Below, in pieces: positions 9,116 through 17,820 of a stretch of DNA of 64,000 nt. The notes beneath the pieces are model-generated. The model was not told where the DNA came from. It was given only the letters and a program-made list of their open reading frames with translations, and searched no databases. Position numbers and translations under genes: made by a program. Position 1 is the stretch's first letter, and every line of letters begins with the position of its first letter. The DNA is from Methylobacterium oryzae (GTDB lineage Bacteria > Pseudomonadota > Alphaproteobacteria > Rhizobiales > Beijerinckiaceae): the NCBI RefSeq assembly GCF_021398735.1, contig NZ_CP090349.1:186001-250000 (forward strand), written 5' to 3'.

Positions 9116-9994
9116 TCACTTTCTCAAAGCCAGGACGACGCCTCCCAGCGTCAGCGCCATGGCCAGCATTTCCCGCGGCCCCAAAGGCTCGCCGAGGAAC
9201 AACGTCGCGGAGAGGATGCCGATGAGAGGGACGAGCAGCATACTCGTGGAAGCCGCTACGGGCGGCAACCGTCGAAGCGCTTCGAACCACGTGAGAAAGC
9301 AGGCAGCCATTGGGATCAGGGTGACGTAGACGAACGCCCATGCGCTCGCGCCGCTGAGCGCCATGACGGCCGGCCGTTCGAGCGTGATGCCGAGCATTAC
9401 CATCGGCAGACAGCCCAGTCCGACTTGCCACGCGGTGATCGCGAAGGGGGGCACCGGCAGAGCGCGGCTATTGAGGACCGCGCCGAGCGCGAACAGGACC
9501 GCAGCCGCGAGCGCGAATCCGATGCCGGGCAATTTCTCCTCGCCCAGGGCGCCTGCGCCAGCACCGAGCAGCACGCCGATCCCGGAGAGGCCGAGCACCA
9601 GCGCGAGTAAGCCCCGCAGCGTCGGGCGATGGCCGGACACCGCCCAGGCGAACAAGGTCGCCCAGACCGGCATCGAATAGACCAACAGGGCGGCCTCGCT
9701 GACGGTGATCCAGCGCAGGCTGAGCGACGAGAAACCCATCCACGCAAAGACGTTGGTGTACGCTGACATCGCCAGCCGGGCGCGAGCCCCCCGGGGCACG
9801 GCGAGACGTTCGCCGCGCATCAGCGCCACAAGGGCGAGCAGCATTGCTGCGATCAGGCCCGCCGCGCCCCGCCCGAACAGCGGGGGCCAGCTTTGCAGGA
9901 CGACCTTCATCGCCAGCCAGCCGAACCCCCACCCGAGCGCGGTCACGAGGAGCGCCGCAAAGCCGGTCGCGCGGTTCGTGTTTGCTGGTGACAT
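9116..9994 (-). CDS. EamA/DMT-superfamily exporter
   Basis: This 292-aa protein has ten predicted membrane helices in two EamA halves. The N-terminal half begins GFAALLVTALGWGFGWLAMK; the second half ends PLIGILSATLFLGEPLGPREM, the usual EamA signature near the end of the repeat. Members export amino acids, purines or other metabolites, and the substrate here is unknown. It has no operon partner: the CBS gene lies 69 bp downstream and the upstream region is non-coding. Confidence 0.88.
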   Translation of the reverse strand: MSPANTNRATGFAALLVTALGWGFGWLAMKVVLQSWPPLFGRGAAGLIAAMLLALVALMRGERLAVPRGARARLAMSAYTNVFAWMGFSSLSLRWITVSEAALLVYSMPVWATLFAWAVSGHRPTLRGLLALVLGLSGIGVLLGAGAGALGEEKLPGIGFALAAAVLFALGAVLNSRALPVPPFAITAWQVGLGCLPMVMLGITLERPAVMALSGASAWAFVYVTLIPMAACFLTWFEALRRLPPVAASTSMLLVPLIGILSATLFLGEPLGPREMLAMALTLGGVVLALRK

Positions 9995-10664
9995 GGTGGC
10001 TGGCGTAGCCGATCATGCTCCATTGTCGAGCTTCGCGATCGACGTATCTCAACGACTTTTGCGAGCCTGACTTGTCTCGGATTCGCGATCTCCGCATTCA
10101 GAAGTGTCGGCTCGGAAGCAGCCTTACTGCTTTCCACCCATCTGAGACGTTCGTCCGGGCGTTGGACGGCGGCAGATGTTGGCCGTAAGCAGAATGGCTG
10201 CTTCGAAGCTCAGGCGGCAATTAACCGGACCTTGACCCTGCGGCCTTGGCGTTTCGCTTAGACCCGAAATGGCGCACGACCAGACGGCCCAGCTACGCTG
10301 CTGATGCCAACGCGCGCCTCGCCGTGAACTCGGTAATTAATATTATAACCATCACCGCCCTGCTGATACTCGCCATAGTCGCGGTCGCTGTTGATGATGA
10401 CCGTGCCAATTATCAGTTTCGGGGCATCAAAATTCCGTATCGGATAAATTGAGCGTAGAGAAAAGGCTTTTGCTCCGTCAGCGGCCTCTTGCCTTCGTCT
10501 CCTAGCGATATCGGCTATTGCGGCGAAGTCCGGCCCAGGTCGATGCGAGGCGATCGCAGCCGCCGAGCAGCAGGTACGTGCGGGGCATAAGGGTGACATA
10601 TCCTGGGAACCGCGGGGCGCGGCAGCCAACTCGAAGGTCAGGCCGCCGCGTTCGTGATGGCCGC
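9995..10664. other. Intergenic region, possible 42-aa membrane peptide
   Basis: No convincing gene is seen. An AT-rich patch near 10324-10452 holds a GTG-started 42-codon plus-strand frame (10324-10452) with one hydrophobic stretch, NIITITALLILAIVAVAV. It lacks a clear ribosome-binding site, so I leave it as a weak possibility. The remainder shows only short frames. Confidence 0.35.
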
Positions 10665-10898
10665 TTACATGCGGTTCATCATCATCTTCCGCTTCATCAT
10701 CCGGCGCTTCATCATCTTCTTATGCATCATGCGCTTCTTCATCATCATGCGCTCGCTGCTGCTCATCCGAACCTGGCTGACGCCCGCCGGGGCGGCCTGA
10801 AGGCCGTTCGGGCCCATCGGGGCAGCCGAGGCGGCACTGGTTCCGAGCGCGAGGCCACCGAGGACCGAGGCCGCGAGCGCTAGGGTGGTGATCTTCAT
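10665..10898 (-). CDS. Exported methionine- and lysine/arginine-rich small protein
   Basis: This 77-aa protein starts with a clear signal peptide (MKITTLALAASVLGGLALG, probable cleavage after SAASAA). It ends in a 31-residue tail made almost only of Met, Lys, Arg and His, for example MMMKKRMMHKKMMKRRMM. The mature protein would be a periplasmic, very basic Met-rich peptide of about 50 residues. Met clusters bind Cu(I) or Ag(I) in copper-handling proteins such as CopA/CusF types, which suggests metal binding, but no family is recognised. The ATG at 10898 is chosen because it opens the signal peptide. Confidence 0.7.
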   Translation of the reverse strand: MKITTLALAASVLGGLALGTSAASAAPMGPNGLQAAPAGVSQVRMSSSERMMMKKRMMHKKMMKRRMMKRKMMMNRM

Positions 10899-11123
10899 TC
10901 GATGTCTCCTGTACGGGGAAGGAATCCCCTTCGCACAGTGATGCAAGATGAAGATCGCGTCGCAAGTTCCTGATTTCGTGAAAGAAATATCCTTGAGTGC
11001 TGGCGACCGCGCGCACTTTTTCGGGCGCCGGAGCAGGGCCCCGCGCCGCGCCCTGGCCGGGCGTATGCCGACCTGTACGGAGGCCCGTCCGGAAAGGTTT
11101 CAGCTCGGGCCGGGAAAGGCGCT

Positions 11124-11157
11124 CCCGCCGTCATGCCGACGGTGGCATGACAGCGGG
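11124..11157 (-). terminator. Hairpin overlapping the selB stop codon
   Basis: The inverted repeat pairs CCCGC (11124-11128) with GCGGG (11153-11157) and, inside one mismatch, 11130-11137 with 11144-11151 around a 6-nt loop. It overlaps the last codons of selB and could end the SBP-selB transcript. No T-run follows. Confidence 0.45.
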
Positions 11158-13116
11158 ATCCAGCCCCGACCCTCCATGCGCGGCGTCATGCCAGTTCGAG
11201 GGGGCCAGGACGCGCCAATCGGCGCGGATGCGCCGTCCCACCTCGATCCGCACCGTGAACCCCCGTCCATCGAAGAACTCCAGGAGCGGCATGGTCAGGT
11301 TGCGGCCGATGCCGGCCGTCTCGCGAAATCGCCCGACCGTCAGCAGGCCCTCGGGATGCTCCCGCGCCACCGCGTCCGCGATGCGCGCCAGTTCGGAGAC
11401 TGCCTCCGGCAGCGCGTAGTAGTTCTTTGAGACACGCACGAGCCAGCCGAGCCGGCCGACCTTGTCGAGGAGGCGGCGGAGTTCGTCGGGCTGGAGGCCC
11501 AGGCGCTCGGCGAGCACGGTGAGGCGGGGCTGGTCCAAGCCCGCCTCCTCCAGCACGGCGCGAACGGTATCGTAGACGACGGCGTCGGCCGGACGCAGGC
11601 GCGCCACGTGGCCGGGCAAGTGCAGGAGCGCGCCGCATCGCAGGAGCCGTTCCGTCCGGACGAGGACGTCGAGGGCGGCCGGGAGGGCCGGACGTTCCCC
11701 GGCCTCCACCGTCGATGCGATCTCGTCATGAGCGAGCCCGGGGTTGTCGAGCTGCGCCATGTGGGTCCGGGCGAGTTCGGACACCACGCGCGCGGCCAGC
11801 GCGGCGATTCGCGAACCCTGGAACGCGAGCCGCGGGCCATCCTCCGCGACGACCGCACCCTCCTCCGCGACGAGGGCGTCAAGCGTCGCCGCGGGCAAAT
11901 TGCGCAGGCGGGCGAGGCGGGCGAGGTCGACCCCGGGTCCGGAGGTGGCGAGGAGGCCTCGGAGGGCGCGACCGTCATCCACGGTATCGAGCGCCGCGAC
12001 GACCGCCCGGCGTTCTGGCGTCCAGGCGCCCCGGCGCGGCCCGTCCACGTCGAGCACCCGACCGCCCCCGAGCGTGCGCATCGCCGAGACGTCGCGCAGG
12101 ACGAAGTGGTCCCCGGCCAGGGCGCCGATCTCGCGGTCGAGCGTGATCACCGCCCGGGCGGTCGCGCCCGGTTCGACCGACCTAGCCTCGGGGAGCAACA
12201 ACCGTCCCGTCACCGCGGCCGCCCCGAGATGGAGATGCACCGAGGTACGGTGGCGCAGGGGCCGACCCTCGTGCGGCAGCACGCGCACGGAGACGTCGAG
12301 GCGGGTCGCCGGGCCGTGCAGGTCCGGCGCCAGGACCCACGTGCCCCGACCCACGTCGTCGAGGGACAACCGGGGACCGGCCAGGTTCAGGGCGCAGCGC
12401 TCCCCGGCGCGCGCGGTCTCGGCCACCGCGTCGTGGACGCGCACGCCGCGCACCCGGACCTCGCGCCCGCCAGGCGAGACGAGGAGCCGGTCGCCCACCC
12501 TCACCGTGCCCGCGTGCACTGCGCCGGTCACGACCAACCCGGCACCGGGCACGGTGAAGCGCCGGTCGACTGCGAGCCGGAAACCGCGATCCGCCCCTGC
12601 TGGGGCGTGGGAGGCCGCCGCGGCCTCCAGCAGGCGGGCGAGGTCGTCGATGCCCGATCCCGTCAGCGCCGAGCAGGCTACGACCGGTGCCTCCGCGAGC
12701 CCGGTGCCGGCGAGGAGGGCGTGGATCTCCGCGGTCACCGCCGCGATGCGGTCCGAATCGGCGCGGTCGGCCTTCGTCACCGCGACGACGCCCCGGTCGA
12801 CGCCGAGAAGGTCGAGGATGGCGACGTGCTCACGCGTCTGCGGCATCACCCCGTCGTCGGCGGCGACCACCAGGAGCGCGCAGGCCACGCCGGTGGCGCC
12901 CGCCACCATGGTGCGCACCAGGCGTTCGTGCCCCGGCACGTCGACGAAACCGAGCGGGACCCGCAGGCGACCGTTCCTTGGCGCGTAGGCGAAGCCGAGG
13001 TCGAGGGTGATGCCCCGGGCCTTCTCCTCGGGCAGACGGTCGGCATCGATGCCGGTGAGCGCCTTCACCAGCGCGGTCTTGCCGTGGTCGATATGGCCGG
13101 CAGTGGCGACGATCAT
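11131..13116 (-). CDS. selB: Selenocysteine-specific elongation factor SelB
   Basis: This 661-aa GTPase brings selenocysteyl-tRNA to ribosomes stalled at a UGA followed by a SECIS hairpin. The EF-Tu-like G domain shows G1 GHIDHGKT (residues 7-14), G3 DVPGHE (59-64) and G4 TKAD (114-117). Two or three beta-barrel domains follow, and then C-terminal winged-helix repeats that bind the SECIS (about 400-661; the last includes [26 protein letters not shown], whose family form is the SelB WH4). The start is the ATG giving [13 protein letters not shown]. It lies 57 bp after the UGA-containing SBP gene on the same strand, probably in one transcript. selA, selD and the Sec tRNA are not in the window. 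Confidence 0.96.
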   Translation of the reverse strand: MIVATAGHIDHGKTALVKALTGIDADRLPEEKARGITLDLGFAYAPRNGRLRVPLGFVDVPGHERLVRTMVAGATGVACALLVVAADDGVMPQTREHVAILDLLGVDRGVVAVTKADRADSDRIAAVTAEIHALLAGTGLAEAPVVACSALTGSGIDDLARLLEAAAASHAPAGADRGFRLAVDRRFTVPGAGLVVTGAVHAGTVRVGDRLLVSPGGREVRVRGVRVHDAVAETARAGERCALNLAGPRLSLDDVGRGTWVLAPDLHGPATRLDVSVRVLPHEGRPLRHRTSVHLHLGAAAVTGRLLLPEARSVEPGATARAVITLDREIGALAGDHFVLRDVSAMRTLGGGRVLDVDGPRRGAWTPERRAVVAALDTVDDGRALRGLLATSGPGVDLARLARLRNLPAATLDALVAEEGAVVAEDGPRLAFQGSRIAALAARVVSELARTHMAQLDNPGLAHDEIASTVEAGERPALPAALDVLVRTERLLRCGALLHLPGHVARLRPADAVVYDTVRAVLEEAGLDQPRLTVLAERLGLQPDELRRLLDKVGRLGWLVRVSKNYYALPEAVSELARIADAVAREHPEGLLTVGRFRETAGIGRNLTMPLLEFFDGRGFTVRIEVGRRIRADWRVLAPSNWHDAAHGGSGLDPAVMPPSA

Positions 13117-13173
13117 GCGGCCTTCTCGTCCGCGAGAGGTGGCGGCGCGGGAGCCCCCGCGCCGCCTTCCGCC

Positions 13174-14661
13174 TCAACCCTTAATCCGGGTCTCGGCGAG
13201 CTCGGACATGCAGGTGTCGTAGGGCGTGAACTCCACCCGGTCCGACACCGCGAACAGCGTGAAGGGCGAGTACAGGAACAGGGCCTTGGCCTCGTCCTGC
13301 AGGTACCGCTCCACCTCGCGCACCACGCCCTCCGTCCCGGTCTCTGGCGTATGCAGGAGCTTGTCGTAGAGGGCGTCGAACCTCGGATCCTCCGGACCCC
13401 GGCGCAGGGTCGCGTCCTTCCCGAAGAACTCCCGGTGCACGCAGGCCACCGGATATTGCGGCGTCCAGTCGAAGTACCATTCGAGCTTGACGTCGAAATC
13501 CTCCGGCAGGTCGCCCCGGTCGCTGACGAAGCGGCAGCCAAGGCCGACCTTGGCAAGGCACTGGCCGATGGCTTCCACCACGCTCTTCCAGGCGGGCGAG
13601 GCGACGAAGACCAGTTCCCGTCCCCTAAGCCCCAGGCCGTCGAACGTGCGCTTGGCACCCTCGGGGTCGTGCGGCATCGGCCTCATGTCCGGGTCCGCGC
13701 CGTAGCGGCCGGGCTGGATGAAGGCCGGGATTACCTCGCCGTAGCCGTGCGCCCCGTGCTCCAGCACGAAGGCCTGGTCGATGGCGAGGTTGAGGGCCCG
13801 GCGGGCCTCCGGGTTGCGCCAAGGCGAGTCCGGACGGTTCTCGTTGAAGACGCCCGTCAGGATCGTCTTCGCCTTCTTCGTCTGGATCTTGCCCTTGTCG
13901 CTTGCCGGGAAGGCATGCGCCTCGTCCGGCGTCAGGTCGAACACCACGTCGACCCGGCCGTCACCGGCCGCCACCGACTTGATGCCCTCGGCCTTGCCGA
14001 TGACGTTGTCGTAGACGATCCGGACCGTCGGCCTACGGGCCGGGTTCCAGTACGTCGGGTTGGGCTCCATGACCACACGGTCGGAGCGGCTATCGATGAG
14101 CGAGACGCCCTCGGTAAGCACGAACGGGCCAGTCCCCCACGGACCAGGCGCGTCGATGACTCACCAATGACCTTCTGCCGAACCCGTCTTCGGGTCGACG
14201 AAGCCCCACTCGTTCCAGAACCGCGTCGACGGCAGGTGCATGCCGCGCAGCTTCATCAGCGCCGCGGAGTCCCCGCCGGGGAAGCGCATGCGGATGGTGC
14301 GGTCGTCCACCGCCTCGCAAGTCACGTCCCGGGCGAAGTTCAGGAAGGCGCCCGGCGGGTGCGGGTTGGTCCATTCCTGGACCTTGTCGAAGCCGAGCTT
14401 GAACATCGCCGCGTTGAAGGGCTCGCCGTCTTGGTAGACCGCGTCCCGCGTCTTCAGTTCGAGGGTCTCCTTGTCGAGCCAGCGCCAGCTCTCGGCGAGG
14501 CTCGGCTGGCCGATGCCGTCGTGGTCGACGCGGTTGGCCTCCTCCATGGTATTCCACGTGATGGAAAGCCAGTTCACCGGCGACGGGTCGACCACCGTCA
14601 CCGTGTTGTGGGATCCCCAGGCCTGGCCGCCCCCCGGATCCCCGGTCGCTTGCGCGTCCAT
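13174..14661 (-). CDS. Family-5 substrate-binding protein with in-frame UGA (predicted selenoprotein)
   Basis: Reading the single TGA at 14163-14161 as selenocysteine gives a continuous 495-aa protein with Sec167 in the context [18 protein letters not shown]. Both sides align to one solute-binding protein family 5 (oligopeptide/nickel type) fold: [19 protein letters not shown] before, and [35 protein letters not shown] and WTPQYP after. There is no frameshift or other stop. The start at 14661 follows a perfect AGGAGG. No signal peptide is visible from this start or from the in-frame upstream ATG at 14784, which is odd for an SBP. No ABC permease or ATPase is adjacent. selB follows by 57 bp. 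A SECIS-like hairpin sits just after the UGA. The alternative is a gene broken by one nonsense mutation. Confidence 0.82.
14128..14149 (-). promoter_or_regulatory. Predicted bacterial SECIS element
   Basis: On the minus strand, 11 nt after the UGA (14163-14161), the RNA can form an outer 3-bp arm GCC/GGC (14149-14147 with 14130-14128). One unpaired U (14146) and an inner 5-bp arm GGUCC/GGACU (14145-14141 with 14135-14131, including one G-U) follow, with a 5-nt loop GUGGG. Counting the U of UGA as 1, the bulged U is 18 and the loop GU is 24-25. In the E. coli fdhF element, as I recall it, these are U17, G23 and U24, with the same spacing between bulge and loop. Confidence 0.75.
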
Positions 14662-14854
14662 GTCTCCTCCTATGTTCGACCCGCATGGCGCGCGGGCATC
14701 GTCCGGCCCATCGCGAGCCGACAAGTTGGAGGGCGCCGGCAATGACGCATGGCCCTCGATAGATCCGCCCGGGTCGCCGGCCATCCCGCCGTCGAACCCA
14801 CGCAGGAAAAATTCGCCTCCGCAGGGAGCATCGCCGCCTGCACGCGGTGCATCC

Positions 14855-15325
14855 TCAGTCCGGGTTGTCGTCCCGGGCCATGCCCGTCGCAGCGACGCGG
14901 TCGGCGAGTTCCTTCAACTCCTGGCGCAGGTCGGCGAGGTCGCGGTCGCCTAGCCCGGTGCGGCAGACTACGGCCTGCTGAGCCTCCGAGACCCTGACCT
15001 CCAACGACCGGCCCGTCTCCGTCAGGGCGACGAGGACGACGCGCCGGTCATCGGCACGGGCGCGAGTGACGAAACCCGCAGCCTCCAGCCGGTCGACCAG
15101 GGGCGTGATCGCGCTGGACGTGAGTTGCAGCCGGGTGGCTAGGTCATGCACCGCCGTCACGCCGTCCTGCCAGAGCGCCAGCATGACGAGGTACTGCGGG
15201 TAGGTCAGCCCGAGCTCGCCCAGTAGCGGCCGGTAGGCGCGCACGACCGAGTTCGTCGCGGCGTAAAGGGCGAAGCAAAGTTGGTCGTCAAGCCTGAGCC
15301 CAGGCTGCTTGGTCGATGTCGCCAT
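14855..15325 (-). CDS. OhrR-type MarR family redox regulator
   Basis: This 156-aa winged-helix repressor resembles OhrR most closely. The N-terminus reads LDDQLCFALYAATNSVVRAYRPLL, with the sensing Cys at residue 17. The winged helix (LTSSAITPLVDRLEAAGFVTRARADDRRVVLVALT) spans about 68-101. A second Cys at 121 fits the two-cysteine OhrR class, in which organic peroxides drive a disulfide and release DNA. No ohr gene is nearby. The next gene on the same strand is the predicted selenoprotein, 193 bp downstream, so co-regulation is possible. A near-perfect 20-bp palindrome 25 bp upstream of its start is a likely autoregulatory operator. Confidence 0.9.
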   Translation of the reverse strand: MATSTKQPGLRLDDQLCFALYAATNSVVRAYRPLLGELGLTYPQYLVMLALWQDGVTAVHDLATRLQLTSSAITPLVDRLEAAGFVTRARADDRRVVLVALTETGRSLEVRVSEAQQAVVCRTGLGDRDLADLRQELKELADRVAATGMARDDNPD

Positions 15326-15350
15326 TGAGCGGCGCTCCGTTCAGACCTGA

Positions 15351-15370
15351 ATCATTCACGCGTGAACGAT
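15351..15370. promoter_or_regulatory. Candidate operator for the OhrR/MarR gene
   Basis: A 20-bp palindrome with one mismatched pair and the 12-bp perfect core TTCACGCGTGAA (15355-15366) lies 25 bp upstream of the regulator start. MarR-family repressors typically bind such palindromes in their own promoters. Its sequence differs from the AT-rich OhrR box known from Xanthomonas and Bacillus. Confidence 0.55.
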
Positions 15371-15706
15371 GCTGTCAACCCGTCGATTTCCCTGGCCGCA
15401 TCGGAGAACGACACCGGCGCGCAGGTCGCCCAAATGCGCGGCGATAGGGTCGGCAGGACCGGAAATGGTGAAATTTTGGCACGAGAGAGAAGGGGGGAGG
15501 ATTAAAGGCCGGCCTGATACGTTTACCTTGCCCCTGAACAGATGCGGCAATGTCGTTGCCGTCTTCTAGTCGGATCCCTTAGTCTAGCCGGCATCAGAAA
15601 ATGACTTGAAGCAGCTTTAGCTCGCGATGTGACTTGGATGGTACATCGGCGCGGTACGTTATCGTCTAACTTGCGGCGCGATTGGTGTCACGAACAAGAG
15701 ATTGCT
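15371..15706. other. Intergenic region between OhrR-like and outer-membrane protein genes
   Basis: This 336-bp divergent promoter region has no convincing gene. It should carry the promoters of both flanking genes. Apart from the palindrome noted separately I see no other clear regulatory signature. Confidence 0.45.
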
Positions 15707-16534
15707 GTGATTAAAAACCTGCTTGGTATTCTGGTTGCGAGCACTGCTCTGACCGGCGCCGCCTCGGCCGCCGACCTGCCGCGCCGCGCCGCCCCGCCGC
15801 CGGTGTTCACCCCCGTCCCGGTCTTCACCTGGACCGGTGCCTACTTCGGTATCAACGCCGGCTACGCCTACACCGAGTCGGACACGATCCGGACCGTCGG
15901 CATCGGAGCCCTGCAGAGCAACGTGAACAACCTGCTGCGCAGCCCGGCCGTCCGCCTGCCACAGGACGGTTTCTCTGCCGGTGGTCAGGTCGGGTACAAT
16001 TACCAGTTCACCCCCGGCTCCGGCATCGTCGTCGGTATCGAGGCTGACGCTCAGTACATGGATCTGCAGCGCACCGGCGTGCAGTCGATCTTCCGCCCGG
16101 CCTTCAACCCGAACGTCCTGACCAACACGTACCGGACGGACCTGAGCTTCCTCGGCACCGTCCGCGGCCGCGTCGGCTACGCCTTCGACCGGGTGTTCGT
16201 GTACGGCACCGGCGGCTTTGCCTACGGCGACGTGACCCAGCGCGTCGGCTTCCAGACCGCCGCGCCGCTGACCTATTTCGGCAGCCGCTCGCGGATGGAC
16301 ACCGGTTACGCCTACGGCGGCGGCATTGAGTACGCCCTGCCCACCGACTCGTTCCTGAACTTCTTCCGGTCGAACGCTGTGACGATCAAGGCCGAGTACC
16401 TCCGCTACGACCTCGGCAGCCACAACCTGCTGGTCGGCTCCGTCGGCGGCCCGGGGATCGGCTACATCTCCCGCTTCCGGACCGAGGGCGCCATCGCCCG
16501 CGCCGGCCTGAACTTCAAGTTCGGCTCATACTGA
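15707..16534 (+). CDS. Outer-membrane beta-barrel protein (Omp25/RopB-like)
   Basis: This 275-aa protein begins with a Sec signal peptide (after the GTG start, IKNLLGILVASTALTGAASA, followed by ADLPRRAAPPP). An eight-stranded barrel pattern follows with the usual signatures: FTWTGAYFGINAGYAY at the start of the barrel, GGQVGYNYQF, a FLGTVRGRVGYAFDRV strand, and a final ARAGLNFKFGSY ending in an aromatic residue pair, the BAM recognition type. Abundant alphaproteobacterial OMPs of this sort stabilise the envelope. The GTG at 15707 is preferred over the upstream ATG at 15629, which would put about 26 non-signal residues in front. A GC-rich hairpin follows the stop. Confidence 0.88.
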   Translation: MIKNLLGILVASTALTGAASAADLPRRAAPPPVFTPVPVFTWTGAYFGINAGYAYTESDTIRTVGIGALQSNVNNLLRSPAVRLPQDGFSAGGQVGYNYQFTPGSGIVVGIEADAQYMDLQRTGVQSIFRPAFNPNVLTNTYRTDLSFLGTVRGRVGYAFDRVFVYGTGGFAYGDVTQRVGFQTAAPLTYFGSRSRMDTGYAYGGGIEYALPTDSFLNFFRSNAVTIKAEYLRYDLGSHNLLVGSVGGPGIGYISRFRTEGAIARAGLNFKFGSY

Positions 16535-16548
16535 GATCCGTCGAGCTG

Positions 16549-16569
16549 CTCCCGGCCCTGTGCCGGGAG
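16549..16569 (+). terminator. Hairpin after the outer-membrane protein gene
   Basis: CTCCCGGC (16549-16556) pairs with GCCGGGAG (16562-16569) around a 5-nt loop, 15 bp after the stop. It has no T-run. Confidence 0.6.
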
Positions 16570-16684
16570 ATGCGACGGTGGGCGAGGGGTAGTTGGTCCT
16601 CCTCGTCGCCTTCCGCCGCACGAGAGCAGCCCTCCGGCGGACCTTCGTATCACCAGCCCGATCAAACTGGCCGCGAGGTCGGCT

Positions 16685-16718
16685 ACACCCTGGGGGCCCC
16701 CACTCCTGGGGTGTTTTT
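16685..16718 (+). terminator. Possible intrinsic terminator with T-run
   Basis: ACACCC (16685-16690) pairs with GGGTGT (16709-16714) and is followed directly by T5 (16714-16718). The long interior contains an additional GGGGGCCCCC self-complementary run. It could back up termination of the outer-membrane protein transcript. The rest of 16570-16963 shows no convincing gene. Confidence 0.5.
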
Positions 16719-16963
16719 ATACCACCACTACCAAGTCGGTGCCGCATATGCCGAACGAGTGCTCGGGAGCCGCTGCGAAGAGCTATGGCCGACCAGTCGC
16801 TGTTCGCCTGCTCCAGTTGATCCCGGAGCGTCCGCTTCGTCCGGGTCTGCGCCGGAGAGCGTCTCGGCCGTAAACCACCCTGAACGGCCATCTTGCTTCC
16901 GACCCTATTCAGTCGAAAAGCTCGATCCGCCCGTGCCGCGAAAGCAGACACCCCACGCCCAAG

Positions 16964-17638
16964 TCAGTGCCGACCTGCGGCCGCTAAGCTGGCACGGTCA
17001 ACGATCTCGATTGCGCCTCGACGAAGTTCGATCAGGCCCGTCTCTGCCCATTGCCCCAGAATGCGGCTGACTACCTCACGAACGCTGCCGACGTCGTCCG
17101 CGAGCTTCTGATGGGTCACCGCGGCGACACCCCGCGGATCGGCCTCGGCCAAGAGCCGTTGCGCGAGGCGCTGCTTCAGCGGCGCGAATGCGACCTCGTC
17201 GATCAGCGTGAACAGGCCGGACATCAGCCGCGTGTAGTCGTCCATGACGAAGTTGCGGAACGCGGCGCTCTCGCCCATCAGGTGCTGGAACGTGCCCACC
17301 GGCAGCGCCGCCAACTCGGTCTTCTCCTCGGCCACGCTCTGCGCCGGGAACGTGCCGCCGGACAGCAGGCACTGCGTGGTCAGGGCACAGGTGCCGCCGG
17401 GGCCGACCTTGTAGATCAGCACCTCGCGCCCGCCCTCGGACATCCGGAAGATGCGCGTGCGGCCTTCCAGGCACATCAGGTAGTTGGCGCACTCGCCATC
17501 GAGTTCGTAGGCGATGGCGCCGGCGTCCAGGATCGGGAAATGGACGGTTCCCCGGGCGATCTGCAGTTGCGCCGGGCTGAGCGCTTGAAGCAGCGGAAAC
17601 CGGTCGATCCAACGTTCGACCTTGTGGGCATCCGTCAT
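16964..17638 (-). CDS. Crp/Fnr family transcriptional regulator
   Basis: This 224-aa protein has an N-terminal cyclic-nucleotide-type sensor barrel (residues 15-130; FPLLQALSPAQLQIARG, then EGRTRIFRMSEGGREVLIYKVGPGG) and a C-terminal winged helix (VTHQKLADDVGSVREVVSRILGQW, about 172-195). No Fe-S cysteine cluster typical of FNR is present. It is transcribed away from the pentapeptide/thioredoxin/CcdA genes. A CRP-like site lies in the shared promoter region, so autoregulation and control of the divergent genes are likely. Confidence 0.9.
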   Translation of the reverse strand: MTDAHKVERWIDRFPLLQALSPAQLQIARGTVHFPILDAGAIAYELDGECANYLMCLEGRTRIFRMSEGGREVLIYKVGPGGTCALTTQCLLSGGTFPAQSVAEEKTELAALPVGTFQHLMGESAAFRNFVMDDYTRLMSGLFTLIDEVAFAPLKQRLAQRLLAEADPRGVAAVTHQKLADDVGSVREVVSRILGQWAETGLIELRRGAIEIVDRASLAAAGRH

Positions 17639-17717
17639 GGCGGCACAGTCCCCCGGCCATGACGACGGGCTGATCGTCCGGCTCGCGTTGCGTTTTTCTC
17701 CCGCCGCGCCGGACTTG

Positions 17718-17733
17718 TGTGACCTGGGTCACC
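17718..17733. promoter_or_regulatory. CRP/FNR-like binding site
   Basis: TGTGA-CCTGGG-TCACC closely matches the CRP consensus TGTGA-N6-TCACA, and the central GTGACC-TG-GGTCAC is perfectly symmetric. It lies 79 bp upstream of the Crp/Fnr gene start and 87 bp upstream of the pentapeptide gene, between the divergent genes. Confidence 0.6.
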
Positions 17734-17820
17734 GACCGGGTGCAGCGGGCCGGCATAGCATCGCGCCACAACGAACACGATAAGGCGCCCGCCATGTGTG
17801 GCGCCGCCGGGAGTGAACCG

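Noticed and set aside
10258..10629. A 123-codon minus-strand frame
   Set aside because: Its composition changes abruptly across an AT-rich patch and it has no recognisable domain or start signal.
14161..14163. The SBP stop as a sequencing error or simple nonsense mutation
   Set aside because: Not fully excluded. The stop is UGA rather than UAG or UAA, no frameshift exists, the hairpin has SECIS geometry and selB is adjacent, so recoding is the better reading.
11608..14745. A 1045-codon open frame on the plus strand
   Set aside because: It lies antisense to selB and the SBP gene, both with clear families. Its product is Arg/His/Pro-rich without domains; long antisense frames are expected in GC-rich DNA.
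16526..16951. A minus-strand frame of 141 codons between the outer-membrane protein and Crp/Fnr genes
   Set aside because: It runs through both hairpins after the outer-membrane gene and resembles no family; I treat the interval as non-coding.
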